Origin: an uncultured Chloroflexota bacterium
Lineage (GTDB): Bacteria > Chloroflexota > Anaerolineae > UBA4142 > SHND01
DNA length: 64,000 nucleotides
Assembly (NCBI GenBank): GCA_937870825.1
Contig: CALMZO010000329.1
Coordinates: 1 to 64,000 of the forward strand
Reading direction: 5' to 3'
Positions within the stretch are counted from its first letter, which is position 1; each line of letters opens with the position of its first letter. The notes below the pieces were generated by a model. It was given only the letters and a program-made list of their open reading frames with translations. It was not told the DNA's origin and searched no databases. Positions 55,957 through 64,000 of the stretch are shown in pieces. Made by a program: the position numbers and the translations under genes.

Positions 55957-56263
55957 ACAGCCAATCAAAAAATCCCTGTGCCGCGCCCGGCGCGCTCGAT
56001 TCCGCCGCCGCGCGTCCTGCGAGCAAAAATTGAAACAGAAACCCGCTCAACAGCGCGACGCCGACGCAAATCACCAAAATTCGCACCGTATTTTTCACCT
56101 GCTGCCGTCCTTCCACGCTGTCCGTGAACGTGTCGCCCTGCACAAAAAAAATCCAGGCAAGGCGAAACAAAAAGTAAAACGCGAGCAGCGTGAAAATCAC
56201 AAAGACCCACGATAACGGCGAACTGAAATTCCCCGACAACAATTGTTGAATCAACTCTGGCAT
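55946..56263 (-). CDS. Small two-TM membrane protein
   Basis: 105 aa; SPLSWVFVIFTLLAFYFLFRLAWIFFVQ and VRILVICVGVALLSGFLFQFLLAG; first gene of the minus-strand run. Confidence 0.6.
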   Translation of the reverse strand: MPELIQQLLSGNFSSPLSWVFVIFTLLAFYFLFRLAWIFFVQGDTFTDSVEGRQQVKNTVRILVICVGVALLSGFLFQFLLAGRAAAESSAPGAAQGFFDWLLGR

Positions 56264-56361
56264 CCTCTTGCTCCTTTTGCAAACTACACAAAAGCTGTGG
56301 CACGTCGCGCCACGGCGATATTATATACTATCGTATTTCAAAGCGATTTTTTCACCCGTGC

Positions 56362-56367
56362 TATAAT
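56362..56367 (+). promoter_or_regulatory. TGCTATAAT extended -10, 7 nt upstream of GTG 56375
   Basis: cccgtgctataattccccgcGTG. Confidence 0.4.
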
Positions 56368-56374
56368 TCCCCGC

Positions 56375-57259
56375 GTGCTTGCGACGCAATCGGAACGGCT
56401 CACCATTCTCATCCCCGCGTTTAATGAAGCCGACACGCTCGGCGAGGTCATTTCCCAACTGTGCGCCCTCTATCCCCAATCCGAAATTCTGGCGGTGGAC
56501 GACGGTTCGACGGATGCGACCGCGACAATTGCCGAAACGCGCGGCGCGCGCGTGATACGACATCCTTACAATAAAGGTAACGGGGCATCCATCAAAACGG
56601 GACTGCGAAACGCGACGCGCGAACTCGTTCTCATCTTTGACGCGGATGGACAGCACGACGCGCGCGATATTGCGAAACTTGCGGAATGTGTTGGCGAGTA
56701 CGATTTGGTCGTCGGCGCGCGCGATGAAAATTCACAGACCGATTTTGGACGCCGCATGTATCATCACGTCTTGAATGCGCTCGCGTCGTATCTGTCCGGG
56801 ATGCGCGTGCCCGATGCCACATCCGGTTTTCGTGTCGCGCGGCGCGCCGATTTGCTCCAATTCATTCACCTCTTGCCCAACGGTTTTTCCACGCCCGTGA
56901 CGACATCGCTCGCGTTTATCAAAGCGGGCTATTCGGTAAAATTTTTGCCGACGACGATGTTGAAACGACAGGGGGGGGTGAGCAAAATCAAACCGGTGCG
57001 CGACGGCACGCGTTTTGTCATCATCGCCTTTCGCATGAGTACGATGTTCGCGCCGATGAAGTTGTTTTTGCCTGTAAGCGCGGCGTTGTTCGTCACCGCG
57101 TTGTTGTACACCATCGTTGACATTTTATTTTTCTCGCATCGGCTCTATATCACCAATTCCGCCGTCCTGCTTTTCACCATGACGATTTTGATTTTTCTCA
57201 TCGGGCTGGTCGCCGAACAAATCGCCGCGCTGCGGTTTGAACGCGTGGAGAAGGAGTAA
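56375..57259 (+). CDS. Glycosyltransferase family 2 (dolichyl/polyprenyl-phosphate sugar synthase-like) with TM tail
   Basis: LTILIPAFNEADTLGEVISQL, ILAVDDGSTDATATIA, IFDADGQHDARDI, two C-terminal TMs. Confidence 0.9.
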   Translation: MLATQSERLTILIPAFNEADTLGEVISQLCALYPQSEILAVDDGSTDATATIAETRGARVIRHPYNKGNGASIKTGLRNATRELVLIFDADGQHDARDIAKLAECVGEYDLVVGARDENSQTDFGRRMYHHVLNALASYLSGMRVPDATSGFRVARRADLLQFIHLLPNGFSTPVTTSLAFIKAGYSVKFLPTTMLKRQGGVSKIKPVRDGTRFVIIAFRMSTMFAPMKLFLPVSAALFVTALLYTIVDILFFSHRLYITNSAVLLFTMTILIFLIGLVAEQIAALRFERVEKE

Positions 57260-57320
57260 GTAGCAGGTATTAGGTAGCATGGAACACTTTACCACTTGCT
57301 ACCTTATACCTGCTACCCGC
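57258..57320. repeat. Nine in-phase heptamers forming a 20-bp inverted repeat
   Basis: GTAGCAGGTATTAGGTAGCA ... TGCTACCTTATACCTGCTAC; fills the spacer between stop 57259 and ATG 57324. Confidence 0.88.
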
Positions 57321-57323
57321 ATC

Positions 57324-58289
57324 ATGCAATTCCTCAAACGTTATCAAACTCCCCTCCGCCTTCTCACGGCCCTCGCGCTCATCGCGCTTGTACTCTTTTT
57401 GAAGATTGATTTGCGCGAGACGTTTTCCATCCTCGCCAATGCGAATGTCCTGCTCGTCGCGCTGTCGGTGTTGGGGTTCATTCCGTTCTTGCTCGTAAAA
57501 GCATGGCGCTGGCAAGTGATATTGCGTGACCTCGGTGTCGCAATTCCGTTTGGGCAAGCGGTTCGTCTTTATGCGCTCGGACTCGGCGCGGGCATGTTGA
57601 CGCCGGGGCAAGTGGGCGACGCGGTAAAAATCGCATATTTTCGTGAACGCGGTTTTGGACAATCCATCATCTCGATTTTGTTGGACCGCCTGTGGGATGT
57701 TTTGATACTTGTCTTGCTCGCGGGCAGCGGCGCGTTGTTTTTTGTTCAATTGTTTGAAGGCGAATGGATTGCGATTGCGTTGTTGTTCGCGGGGACGGTT
57801 GTGGTATTCGCCGTCGTCAACCATCCGCGCGCGCAGCACTGGCTCTTTCACCAATTGCGCCGCGTGCGAAAAAAAGATGACGCGCTCGCGGCGTATGAAC
57901 CGCAACCGCTTACCCTCACGCAAATTGTGGTACAATTTTTGTTGAGCATTCTCGCGACGGCGCTTGTGTACGCGCGTTTGTATTTGCTCACCAGCGCGTT
58001 GGGAATTTTCCTCGCGCCCGTTCCATTCGTCGCGGCAATGTCGCTTGCCACTATCGCCGCGTTGTTACCCATTTCGCTCATGGGCGGAATCGGCACACGC
58101 GACGCGGCACTGTTGCTCATTGCGCCCATTATCAACATCACCGGCGCACAGGCGCTCGCCATTTCAACGCTCATTCTTTTCATTCAACTCGTGAACGGCA
58201 TCGTCGGATTCGCCGTTTGGCTCTTGGAAGGCAAGACACCGGAACCCAGAACAAAGAACACAGACGTAAGCCGCCCCTCGACTCTGTAA
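57324..58289 (+). CDS. LPG synthase TM-region / flippase-like integral membrane protein (UPF0104)
   Basis: ALGLGAGMLTPGQVGDAVKIAYFRERGFGQSIISILLDRLWDVLILV; multi-TM. Confidence 0.85.
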   Translation: MQFLKRYQTPLRLLTALALIALVLFLKIDLRETFSILANANVLLVALSVLGFIPFLLVKAWRWQVILRDLGVAIPFGQAVRLYALGLGAGMLTPGQVGDAVKIAYFRERGFGQSIISILLDRLWDVLILVLLAGSGALFFVQLFEGEWIAIALLFAGTVVVFAVVNHPRAQHWLFHQLRRVRKKDDALAAYEPQPLTLTQIVVQFLLSILATALVYARLYLLTSALGIFLAPVPFVAAMSLATIAALLPISLMGGIGTRDAALLLIAPIINITGAQALAISTLILFIQLVNGIVGFAVWLLEGKTPEPRTKNTDVSRPSTL

Positions 58290-58352
58290 TCTGTGTTCTG
58301 TAATCTGTGTTCTGACATCCGTGTTCTGTCATCTGTACTCTGTAATCTGAAA
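58283..58352. repeat. Ten contiguous heptamers TCTGNNN, with an inverted partner arm at 58241-58264
   Basis: TCTGTAA TCTGTGT TCTGTAA TCTGTGT TCTGACA TCCGTGT TCTGTCA TCTGTAC TCTGTAA TCTGAAA. Confidence 0.92.
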
Positions 58353-59590
58353 TGCGCGTCCTCATGCTCACCTCGTCGTACCCGAAATTTCGCGGCGACA
58401 CGACAGCCCCGTTCATCGAATCCATCGCGACTAACATTGCGCGTCAAAACGTTGCCGTACATGTTGTGCTGCCCGAACATCGCGAATTGAAACGCGGCGC
58501 GGTCGAAGACGGTGTGCATTTTGAACCGTACAAGTACGCGCTGAAAAAAGAATGGACGCTGTGGGGCTACGCGGAAGCGCTGCGCGGCGATGTGAAATTG
58601 AAACGCGGCGTGTACGCGCTCGCGCCGTTCGCCATCGCCTCATCGTTTCAAAAAATGATGCAAGTCACCGCGCGCGAAAAATTTGATGTCATGCACGCGC
58701 ATTGGGTTTTGCCGAACGCGCCCGCGGCGGCGCTCGTCGCGCGGATTCGCAAATTGCCGCTTGTGATTTCGATGCACGGCAGCGATGTATTCATGGCAGA
58801 AAAAAATCGCGCGTTCGGCGCGACCGCGCGTTGGTGTTTTGACCATGCCGCGTGGAGTACCGCGTGCAGTGATGATTTGATGCAGCGCGCAATTTCCATC
58901 GGCGCGGATGAAAACAAAACCGAACTGATTCCCTATGGCGCGGACGCGAAAGCATTTCACGTTCATCCTGAACACGCCGCGCGTGTGCGCGCGGAATTGC
59001 AGCTCGAAAAAAATGACGTCATGATTCTCGCCGTCGGACGCATGGTGTATAAAAAAGGTTTTGAATTTCTCGTGCGCGCAATGCCGCAAATTTTACAGCA
59101 CGCGCCGCACGCGCGTTTGGTGTTGGTCGGTTACGGCGATTTGCGCGACGAATTGCAAGCGCAGGCGCACGCGCTCGGCTTGAACGGACACGTCACCTTT
59201 GCCGGACGCGTGCCGCGCCAAGAAATTCCCGCGTATTTTAGCGCGGCGGATATTGTGAGTGTGCCGTCGGTGCGCGACGACGCGGGGAACGTGGACGGTC
59301 TGCCGAATGTGTTGTTGGAAGGGATGGCGGCAGGCAAAGCGATTGTTGCGAGCAACATCGCAGGTTTTCCTGATGTGATTGAAAATGAAGCGAGCGGAAT
59401 TTTGGTCGAGGAAAAAAATTCGGATGCGTTGGCGCGCGCGATTGTGCGTCTCGCGCGCGATGAAACATTGCGCGAACGCTTGGGCACGCGCGCGCGAATG
59501 CAAGTGCATGAAAATTTGAACTGGGAAAACGTGGCGCGGAAATTTATCAATGCGTATGCGCGCGTGATAGAAAAACAAAGAGCCAATTGA
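58352..59590 (+). CDS. Glycosyltransferase family 4
   Basis: MRVLMLTSSYPKFRGDTTAPFIESIA; MHGSDVFMAEKNRAF; VPSVRDDAGNVDGLPNVLLEGMAAGKAIVASNIAG. Confidence 0.92.
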   Translation: MRVLMLTSSYPKFRGDTTAPFIESIATNIARQNVAVHVVLPEHRELKRGAVEDGVHFEPYKYALKKEWTLWGYAEALRGDVKLKRGVYALAPFAIASSFQKMMQVTAREKFDVMHAHWVLPNAPAAALVARIRKLPLVISMHGSDVFMAEKNRAFGATARWCFDHAAWSTACSDDLMQRAISIGADENKTELIPYGADAKAFHVHPEHAARVRAELQLEKNDVMILAVGRMVYKKGFEFLVRAMPQILQHAPHARLVLVGYGDLRDELQAQAHALGLNGHVTFAGRVPRQEIPAYFSAADIVSVPSVRDDAGNVDGLPNVLLEGMAAGKAIVASNIAGFPDVIENEASGILVEEKNSDALARAIVRLARDETLRERLGTRARMQVHENLNWENVARKFINAYARVIEKQRAN

Positions 59591-59609
59591 TGCGCTGATT
59601 CGAAAATAG

Positions 59610-59645
59610 ACCTCACCCCCAACCCCTCTTTCACAAAGAGGGGGA
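59610..59645. repeat. CCTCACCCCCAACCCCTCTTT-cac-AAAGAGGGG palindromic element
   Basis: 9-bp perfect stem 59623-59631/59635-59643. Confidence 0.7.
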
Positions 59646-59706
59646 GATTCTCATCTTTGGTGGTGAACAGAGAGCATGTCAACTTGTAGCATGAACGGAG
59701 GTATAT

Positions 59707-60390
59707 ATGCCCCGCAGTAAACAGACCAAAGGCATTTGCGCTTTTTGCGGCGCGGAAATCGGCAAAGGCACAGTCGCAAAACATTTGGCGAGGTGTGAAA
59801 CACGTCGCGCCCTCCTTGCCCAAAGCGAAAACGAATCGCGCGCAGCGGAAACCCTTTATCATTTGCGCGTCCAAGCGATGGGCCAAAACGAGTTTTGGTT
59901 GGATGTGGAAGCGCGCGGAGAAAGCAAATTAAAAGACCTTGACCGTTATCTGCGCGGCATCTGGCTAGAGTGTTGTGGACACTTGAGCCGCTTCTCTATC
60001 GGCGGTTGGGGCGGAAATGAAATCCCCATGAGTCGCCAAGTCCAACAGATTTTTCGAGAAGGGACTGCGCTCGTACACATTTACGATTTCGGCACTTCTT
60101 CCGAAACAATGGTCAAATTTGTCGCAACACGCCGAGGGAAACCGACCAACACGCGTCCCCTCGCGCTGCTCGCGCGTAACGTAATGCCCGAAGCGAAATG
60201 TATCGAGTGTGACGCGGCGGCGCTGTGGTTGTGCAACGAATGTTTGATCGAGGACCAGGTGTGGGGCGTGTTGTGCCAAGCGCATGTTCAAACTCACCCG
60301 CACGACAATTACGGCAAGCCAGTCCGTCTGGTAAACTCACCCCGCCTCGGCTTGTGCGGCTATGATGGTCCTGCAGAACCGCCGTACTAG
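59707..60390 (+). CDS. Zinc-finger protein with pRiA4b ORF-3-like domain
   Basis: CAFCGAEIGKGTVAKHLARCETR; YHLRVQAMGQNEFWLDVEARGESKLKDLDRYLRGIWLECCGHLSRF; C-terminal CIECDAAALWLCNECL. Good SD ggagg. Confidence 0.65.
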   Translation: MPRSKQTKGICAFCGAEIGKGTVAKHLARCETRRALLAQSENESRAAETLYHLRVQAMGQNEFWLDVEARGESKLKDLDRYLRGIWLECCGHLSRFSIGGWGGNEIPMSRQVQQIFREGTALVHIYDFGTSSETMVKFVATRRGKPTNTRPLALLARNVMPEAKCIECDAAALWLCNECLIEDQVWGVLCQAHVQTHPHDNYGKPVRLVNSPRLGLCGYDGPAEPPY

Positions 60391-60407
60391 AATCCATCCG
60401 CGCGCGT

Positions 60408-61439
60408 ATGAGTAAACTATCGCCTTCCTTCACCCCCCCCCACCTTACGCCTGAACAACAACTCGCGTATTTCGTTCAACGCGTGCGCGCGCAAATTCAT
60501 CCCGCGTCGTTGGAAAAAATTCAAACGCGCGTGCGGGAATTGAATCTCGATTTTTCGAACGACGAAATTTTGATTCTCGCCGCGCTCGACAATCCGCGCC
60601 GTGTGCAGTGGTTTCTCGACAACGAAATTTATTACAACAATGACCACGCGACGATTGAACAAGAAGAAACGTCCATGTCGCCGCGCAGGGTGTTGCGAAC
60701 GGGGATGGCGCACTGTTTTGAAGGCGCGCTCTTTGCGTTTGCGGTAAATTTTTTACACGGCTTTGAACCGCGCTGGATGTTGCTGGAAGGCAGCCGCGAT
60801 GTGGACCACAATCTCGTGCTGTATCAAGACAAACACGCGATGCGTTGGGGCTGCAACGCGCATTCGGGCTATCCGCATCTGAACGGGCGCGACGCGGAAT
60901 TTTTTACGCTGCGCGAATTGGCAGAATCGTACGCGCCGTACTATTACAGCGGGTACACGAACGACCCGCGCGATTTAACGCTCGTCGGTTTTTCCGAACC
61001 GGTGGATATTACAAAAAAATTTGGCGCGCTGTGGATGACACAACTCGAACCGACGTGGGATATTTATTATTTGCTCGTGGACGATTCGTGGATTTTTGAA
61101 CGCATGACGCCGCCGTACGGGGAACAGTACCGCGACGCGAGCGAAACGCACGGTTACATGTTGATTGATGCGTTAAAAAAGAACTGGATTGAGGTGAGAC
61201 CGCGTCCGTTCGTGAACGTCAATCATTTGCCGCCGCACGCGCAAACGATTTGGCACCAATTTTGGGAAGCGTTCGACCCGAAAGGTCATTTGCCGCGCGG
61301 ACGCGCCGCCGCACTTGAAGGCGAATTTTTCAAAATCACCGGCACGACACCGATTGATTTGAATTTCAACGCGGAAGAGTTGGGTTATTTTTTGGAAAAG
61401 GGGTATCGCGTCGAACAACTTTTCACGCGCTCGTCTTGA
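60408..61439 (+). CDS. Hypothetical protein, possible transglutaminase/papain-like fold
   Basis: RTGMAHCFEGALFAFAV...LEGSRDVDHNLVLYQDKHA: Cys and His in transglutaminase-like spacing. Confidence 0.4.
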   Translation: MSKLSPSFTPPHLTPEQQLAYFVQRVRAQIHPASLEKIQTRVRELNLDFSNDEILILAALDNPRRVQWFLDNEIYYNNDHATIEQEETSMSPRRVLRTGMAHCFEGALFAFAVNFLHGFEPRWMLLEGSRDVDHNLVLYQDKHAMRWGCNAHSGYPHLNGRDAEFFTLRELAESYAPYYYSGYTNDPRDLTLVGFSEPVDITKKFGALWMTQLEPTWDIYYLLVDDSWIFERMTPPYGEQYRDASETHGYMLIDALKKNWIEVRPRPFVNVNHLPPHAQTIWHQFWEAFDPKGHLPRGRAAALEGEFFKITGTTPIDLNFNAEELGYFLEKGYRVEQLFTRSS

Positions 61440-61501
61440 TTTCACCGCGCCATGATGTTTGTTCCAACGCTCTTGTCAATGCCGCGACAAAAAATACGTC
61501 C

Positions 61502-61843
61502 TCAATGTTTTTCGCTTCGCATGAGATGCAAGTCCACGAGATATTCCTGGTCTGCGTTCAAATTGCGAAATGCTACGCCCGCGCGATAGCCCTTGTCGCC
61601 GCGCGCCACCCACACCACGCGCGCGGGAATATCGCCATAGCCGCCGTTTGGTTTTACCAGCGTAAGCGCACATACTTCGCCGGGCAACAGACGTTCCTGC
61701 ACTTGGAGCAGCGCGCCGGTGCGGCTCAAGTTCAGAGTTTGCACCGCGACCTCGCTGCTGCTCCAACTTGTATCTTCGCGCGCAACGAAACCCGTGACGG
61801 CAACCAATTTGCGCTGTGAACTCCGATTTTCATTCCCCATCAC
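61502..61843 (-). CDS. PilZ domain protein
   Basis: TLNLSRTGALLQVQERLLPGEVCALTL...ARVVWVARGDKGYRAGVAFRNL. Confidence 0.75.
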   Translation of the reverse strand: MMGNENRSSQRKLVAVTGFVAREDTSWSSSEVAVQTLNLSRTGALLQVQERLLPGEVCALTLVKPNGGYGDIPARVVWVARGDKGYRAGVAFRNLNADQEYLVDLHLMRSEKH

Positions 61844-62211
61844 ACACCCCCTTGTGATTTTCCGTTCACCAACTCAATCTGGTGTGAATTCGAGAGCGAA
61901 TCTCCTTCAAGACGTTTGCTTGGTCGGTTGTGGGATTTGAGCCAACGCTATCAAGCCGCGCCACATACACCTACACAAGACGCAAAAAACGGCAACAGGT
62001 CAGCGACAGCGCGCAGCAATGCTTTTACCCGGACATCGCCCGCCAACAACCCGGCTTGTTAACTCGCCGTTTGGTTTCGTCCGCCGCGTAGAAATGGCAA
62101 TGGCTGTATCGCACCCAAACCAATGATAACACGCATTTCCAAAATTGGACACGGCAATTTTTTGCGTCACTTTTCTGGTAATTGGCACTTGGGCGAGACA
62201 ATGTGCGATAA

Positions 62212-62275
62212 GGATAGGGGCGTCCACAAGGGCGCGCCCCTACCATTCCTTCGTCTTTCGTCTTTTGTCGTCCGT
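62212..62275. repeat. Palindromic GATAGGGGCG...CGCCCCTACC element followed by heptamers CCTTCGT CTTTCGT CTTTTGT CGTCCGT
   Basis: Arms 62213-62222 and 62235-62244; heptamers 62248-62275. Confidence 0.75.
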
Positions 62276-62283
62276 CGGCTCCC

Positions 62284-63153
62284 CTACCACCCGTGCGCGC
62301 GGTGATGCGCTTTGTTTAACGCGTCGCGCGTCAACGCTTGAACGAGATGTGCGCGATAGTCGGCGGAGGCGTAGATGTCGCCCATGGTCGTCAAGCCGTC
62401 CGACGCGACTTGTGCTGCCGCTTCGATATTGTCGTCGTGCATCGGTTTGCCTTTGAGCGCTTCTTCGGCAACGCGGGCGCGCTGCGCGTGGTCTGCCGCG
62501 CCCGTGACGCCGATGCGAACATCGGTCACGATGTCGTCGTCAATTTTCACCCACACGGCAACGCCCGCGACGGCATAGCGCGACGCGGGATGCGGAAATT
62601 TTGCATAGGCGACACCGCCGCCTTTTGTGTCGGTTTTCGGAACGTGCACGGCGGTGATGAGTTCGTTCGCGTTCAACGCCGTCGAAAACAGTCCCGTGAA
62701 AAGGTCGTCGGCGTTAATGCTGCGATTCCCGTTCGGACCTTGCGCGAGAATCACCGCGCCGAGCGCGAGCATTGCGGCGGGATAATCGGCGGCGGGGTCC
62801 GCGTGTGCGAGGGAACCGCCGATGGTTCCGCGATTTCGCACTTGGCGGTCGCCGATATGCGACGCGACTTCGGGGAGGAGTGAGCAATTGTTGCGCAGCA
62901 GCGCGGAATGTTCGACATCGTGATGGGTTGTGAGCGCGCCGAGCGAAATTTTATCGCCCAGGTCCTGAATGCCGCGCAGGTCGGAAATTTTGCCAATGTC
63001 AATCAACGCGGGCGGCGTGGCGAGACGCAGTTTCATCGCAGGCAAGAGCGAGTGTCCGCCTGCAATAATTTTCGCGTCCGCATTTTTTGCCATCAACGCG
63101 AGCGCTTCGCTCACCGACGCGGGCGCAAAGTATTCAAAAGGTGCGGGATACAT
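62284..63153 (-). CDS. FAD-binding subunit of xanthine dehydrogenase/CO dehydrogenase family (CoxM-like)
   Basis: FEYFAPASVSEALALMAKNADAKIIAGGHSLLPAMKLRLATPPALIDI; RNRGTIGGSLAHADPAADYPAAML. Confidence 0.93.
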   Translation of the reverse strand: MYPAPFEYFAPASVSEALALMAKNADAKIIAGGHSLLPAMKLRLATPPALIDIGKISDLRGIQDLGDKISLGALTTHHDVEHSALLRNNCSLLPEVASHIGDRQVRNRGTIGGSLAHADPAADYPAAMLALGAVILAQGPNGNRSINADDLFTGLFSTALNANELITAVHVPKTDTKGGGVAYAKFPHPASRYAVAGVAVWVKIDDDIVTDVRIGVTGAADHAQRARVAEEALKGKPMHDDNIEAAAQVASDGLTTMGDIYASADYRAHLVQALTRDALNKAHHRAHGW

Positions 63154-64000
63154 TATGCCTGCCCTCCGTTTTTGGACTGCATGGCGCGCCACACTTTTTC
63201 GGGCGTGAGCGGCATATCAATGTGTTTTACGCCGAATGGTTTGAGCGCGTCCATCACTGCGTTCACCACGGCGGGCGTCGAGGCAATCGTTCCCGTTTCG
63301 CCCGCGCCTTTGACGCCGAGCGGATTCACGGGCGACGGCGTGACGGTGCGCGCGGTTTCGTACGACGGAAGCATCGCGGCAGTTGGCACCGCATAGTCCA
63401 TCAGCGAACCACTGACGAGCGTTCCATTTTCATCATAGACCGCGCCTTCGTACAATGCTTGCGCGACGCCTTGCGCGATGCCGCCGTGGACTTGCCCGTC
63501 CACAATCATCGGGTTGATGACATTGCCCACATCGTCAACCGCGATGTACCGCAAAATTTTCGTCTGCCCCGTTTTCGCATCCACCTCGACAATGCAGATG
63601 TGCGTGCCAAACGGATACGTACAATTCGGCGGGTCATAGTACGACGTTTCATCCAGGAACGGTTCCATGCCTTCGGGCAGCGAATACCCGACCGCCGCCT
63701 GCAGCGCGATTTCTTGAATCGTTTTCGCGGACGCGGGCGTCCCTTTCACCATCACCTTGCCGTCCTGATACACCAAGTCTTCGATGTTCGCTTCAAGCAT
63801 GTGCGCGGCGAGACGTTTCGCTTTTTCTTTGATGCGCTGTGCGGCGCGATACACCGCGACGCCGCCCACCGCGCCCGAACGCGAACCGTACGAACCATAA
63901 CCGAACGGCGTGCTGTTGGTATCGCTGTGCTGCACAATCACATCGTCAACGCCGATGCCCAATTCGTCCGCGATGATTTGTGCCATCGTCGTCTCGTGTC
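63153..64000 (-). CDS. Molybdopterin-binding subunit of xanthine dehydrogenase/CO dehydrogenase family (CoxL-like), truncated at window edge
   Basis: HETTMAQIIADELGIGVDDVIVQHSDTNSTPFGYGSYGSRSGAVGG; VDGQVHGGIAQGVAQALYE; GVKGAGETGTIASTPAVVNAV. Confidence 0.93.
   Translation of the reverse strand, partial: HETTMAQIIADELGIGVDDVIVQHSDTNSTPFGYGSYGSRSGAVGGVAVYRAAQRIKEKAKRLAAHMLEANIEDLVYQDGKVMVKGTPASAKTIQEIALQAAVGYSLPEGMEPFLDETSYYDPPNCTYPFGTHICIVEVDAKTGQTKILRYIAVDDVGNVINPMIVDGQVHGGIAQGVAQALYEGAVYDENGTLVSGSLMDYAVPTAAMLPSYETARTVTPSPVNPLGVKGAGETGTIASTPAVVNAVMDALKPFGVKHIDMPLTPEKVWRAMQSKNGGQA

Noticed and set aside
51682-56263. Integrated conjugative element or plasmid remnant
   Set aside because: No relaxase, coupling protein, integrase or att-like repeats seen. 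The VirB4/TrbL-like genes are interleaved with envelope genes, so a mobile-element label is not supported.

Overview
This 64 kb window looks like bacterial chromosome, moderately GC-rich. Gene content hints at a Chloroflexota-like lineage, but that is a low-confidence inference. I saw no rRNA, tRNA, CRISPR array, transposase or phage genes. Main blocks: (1) rnhB(partial)-yraN-miaA-glycerate kinase. (2) A minus-strand hydrolase, GT-like protein and M20 peptidase. (3) A 1679-aa multi-GAF hybrid histidine kinase with Hpt, translationally coupled to a REC-class III nucleotide cyclase. (4) A surface-glycan locus at about 13.4-26.5 kb: GT39-like, GT2, GT4, Wzm/Wzt-like ABC exporter, GT10 fucosyltransferase-like, FkbM, a GT/FkbM fusion, paralogous GT4s and a sulfotransferase. 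(5) A giant alpha-2-macroglobulin-like protein with an internal polytopic membrane segment, plus a secreted partner and an HTH-TM regulator. (6) A membrane MutS-like ATPase, FAD oxidoreductase, TerC and dnaE, with a DnaA-box cluster upstream of dnaE. (7) A long minus-strand run at about 56.3-45.5 kb combining a HerA/VirB4-like ATPase, a TrbL/VirB6-like membrane protein, a small 2-TM protein, two NKWYS-like capsular/sulfotransferase paralogs, MurJ and others. This is the best candidate for an undescribed envelope or secretion system. (8) A second glycosylation block (GT2, flippase-like, GT4) and a partial xanthine-dehydrogenase/CO-dehydrogenase-type operon. The strongest non-gene signal is a recurrent architecture of 7-bp-periodic micro-repeats. 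The word differs between loci, and the arrays are often arranged as inverted arms. They fill intergenic spacers exactly and also sit in frame inside coding sequences. They are accompanied by several palindromic interspersed elements and by eight G/C homopolymer tracts of 8-11 nt inside ORFs. All calls come from reading the sequence and supplied ORFs; no searches were run.
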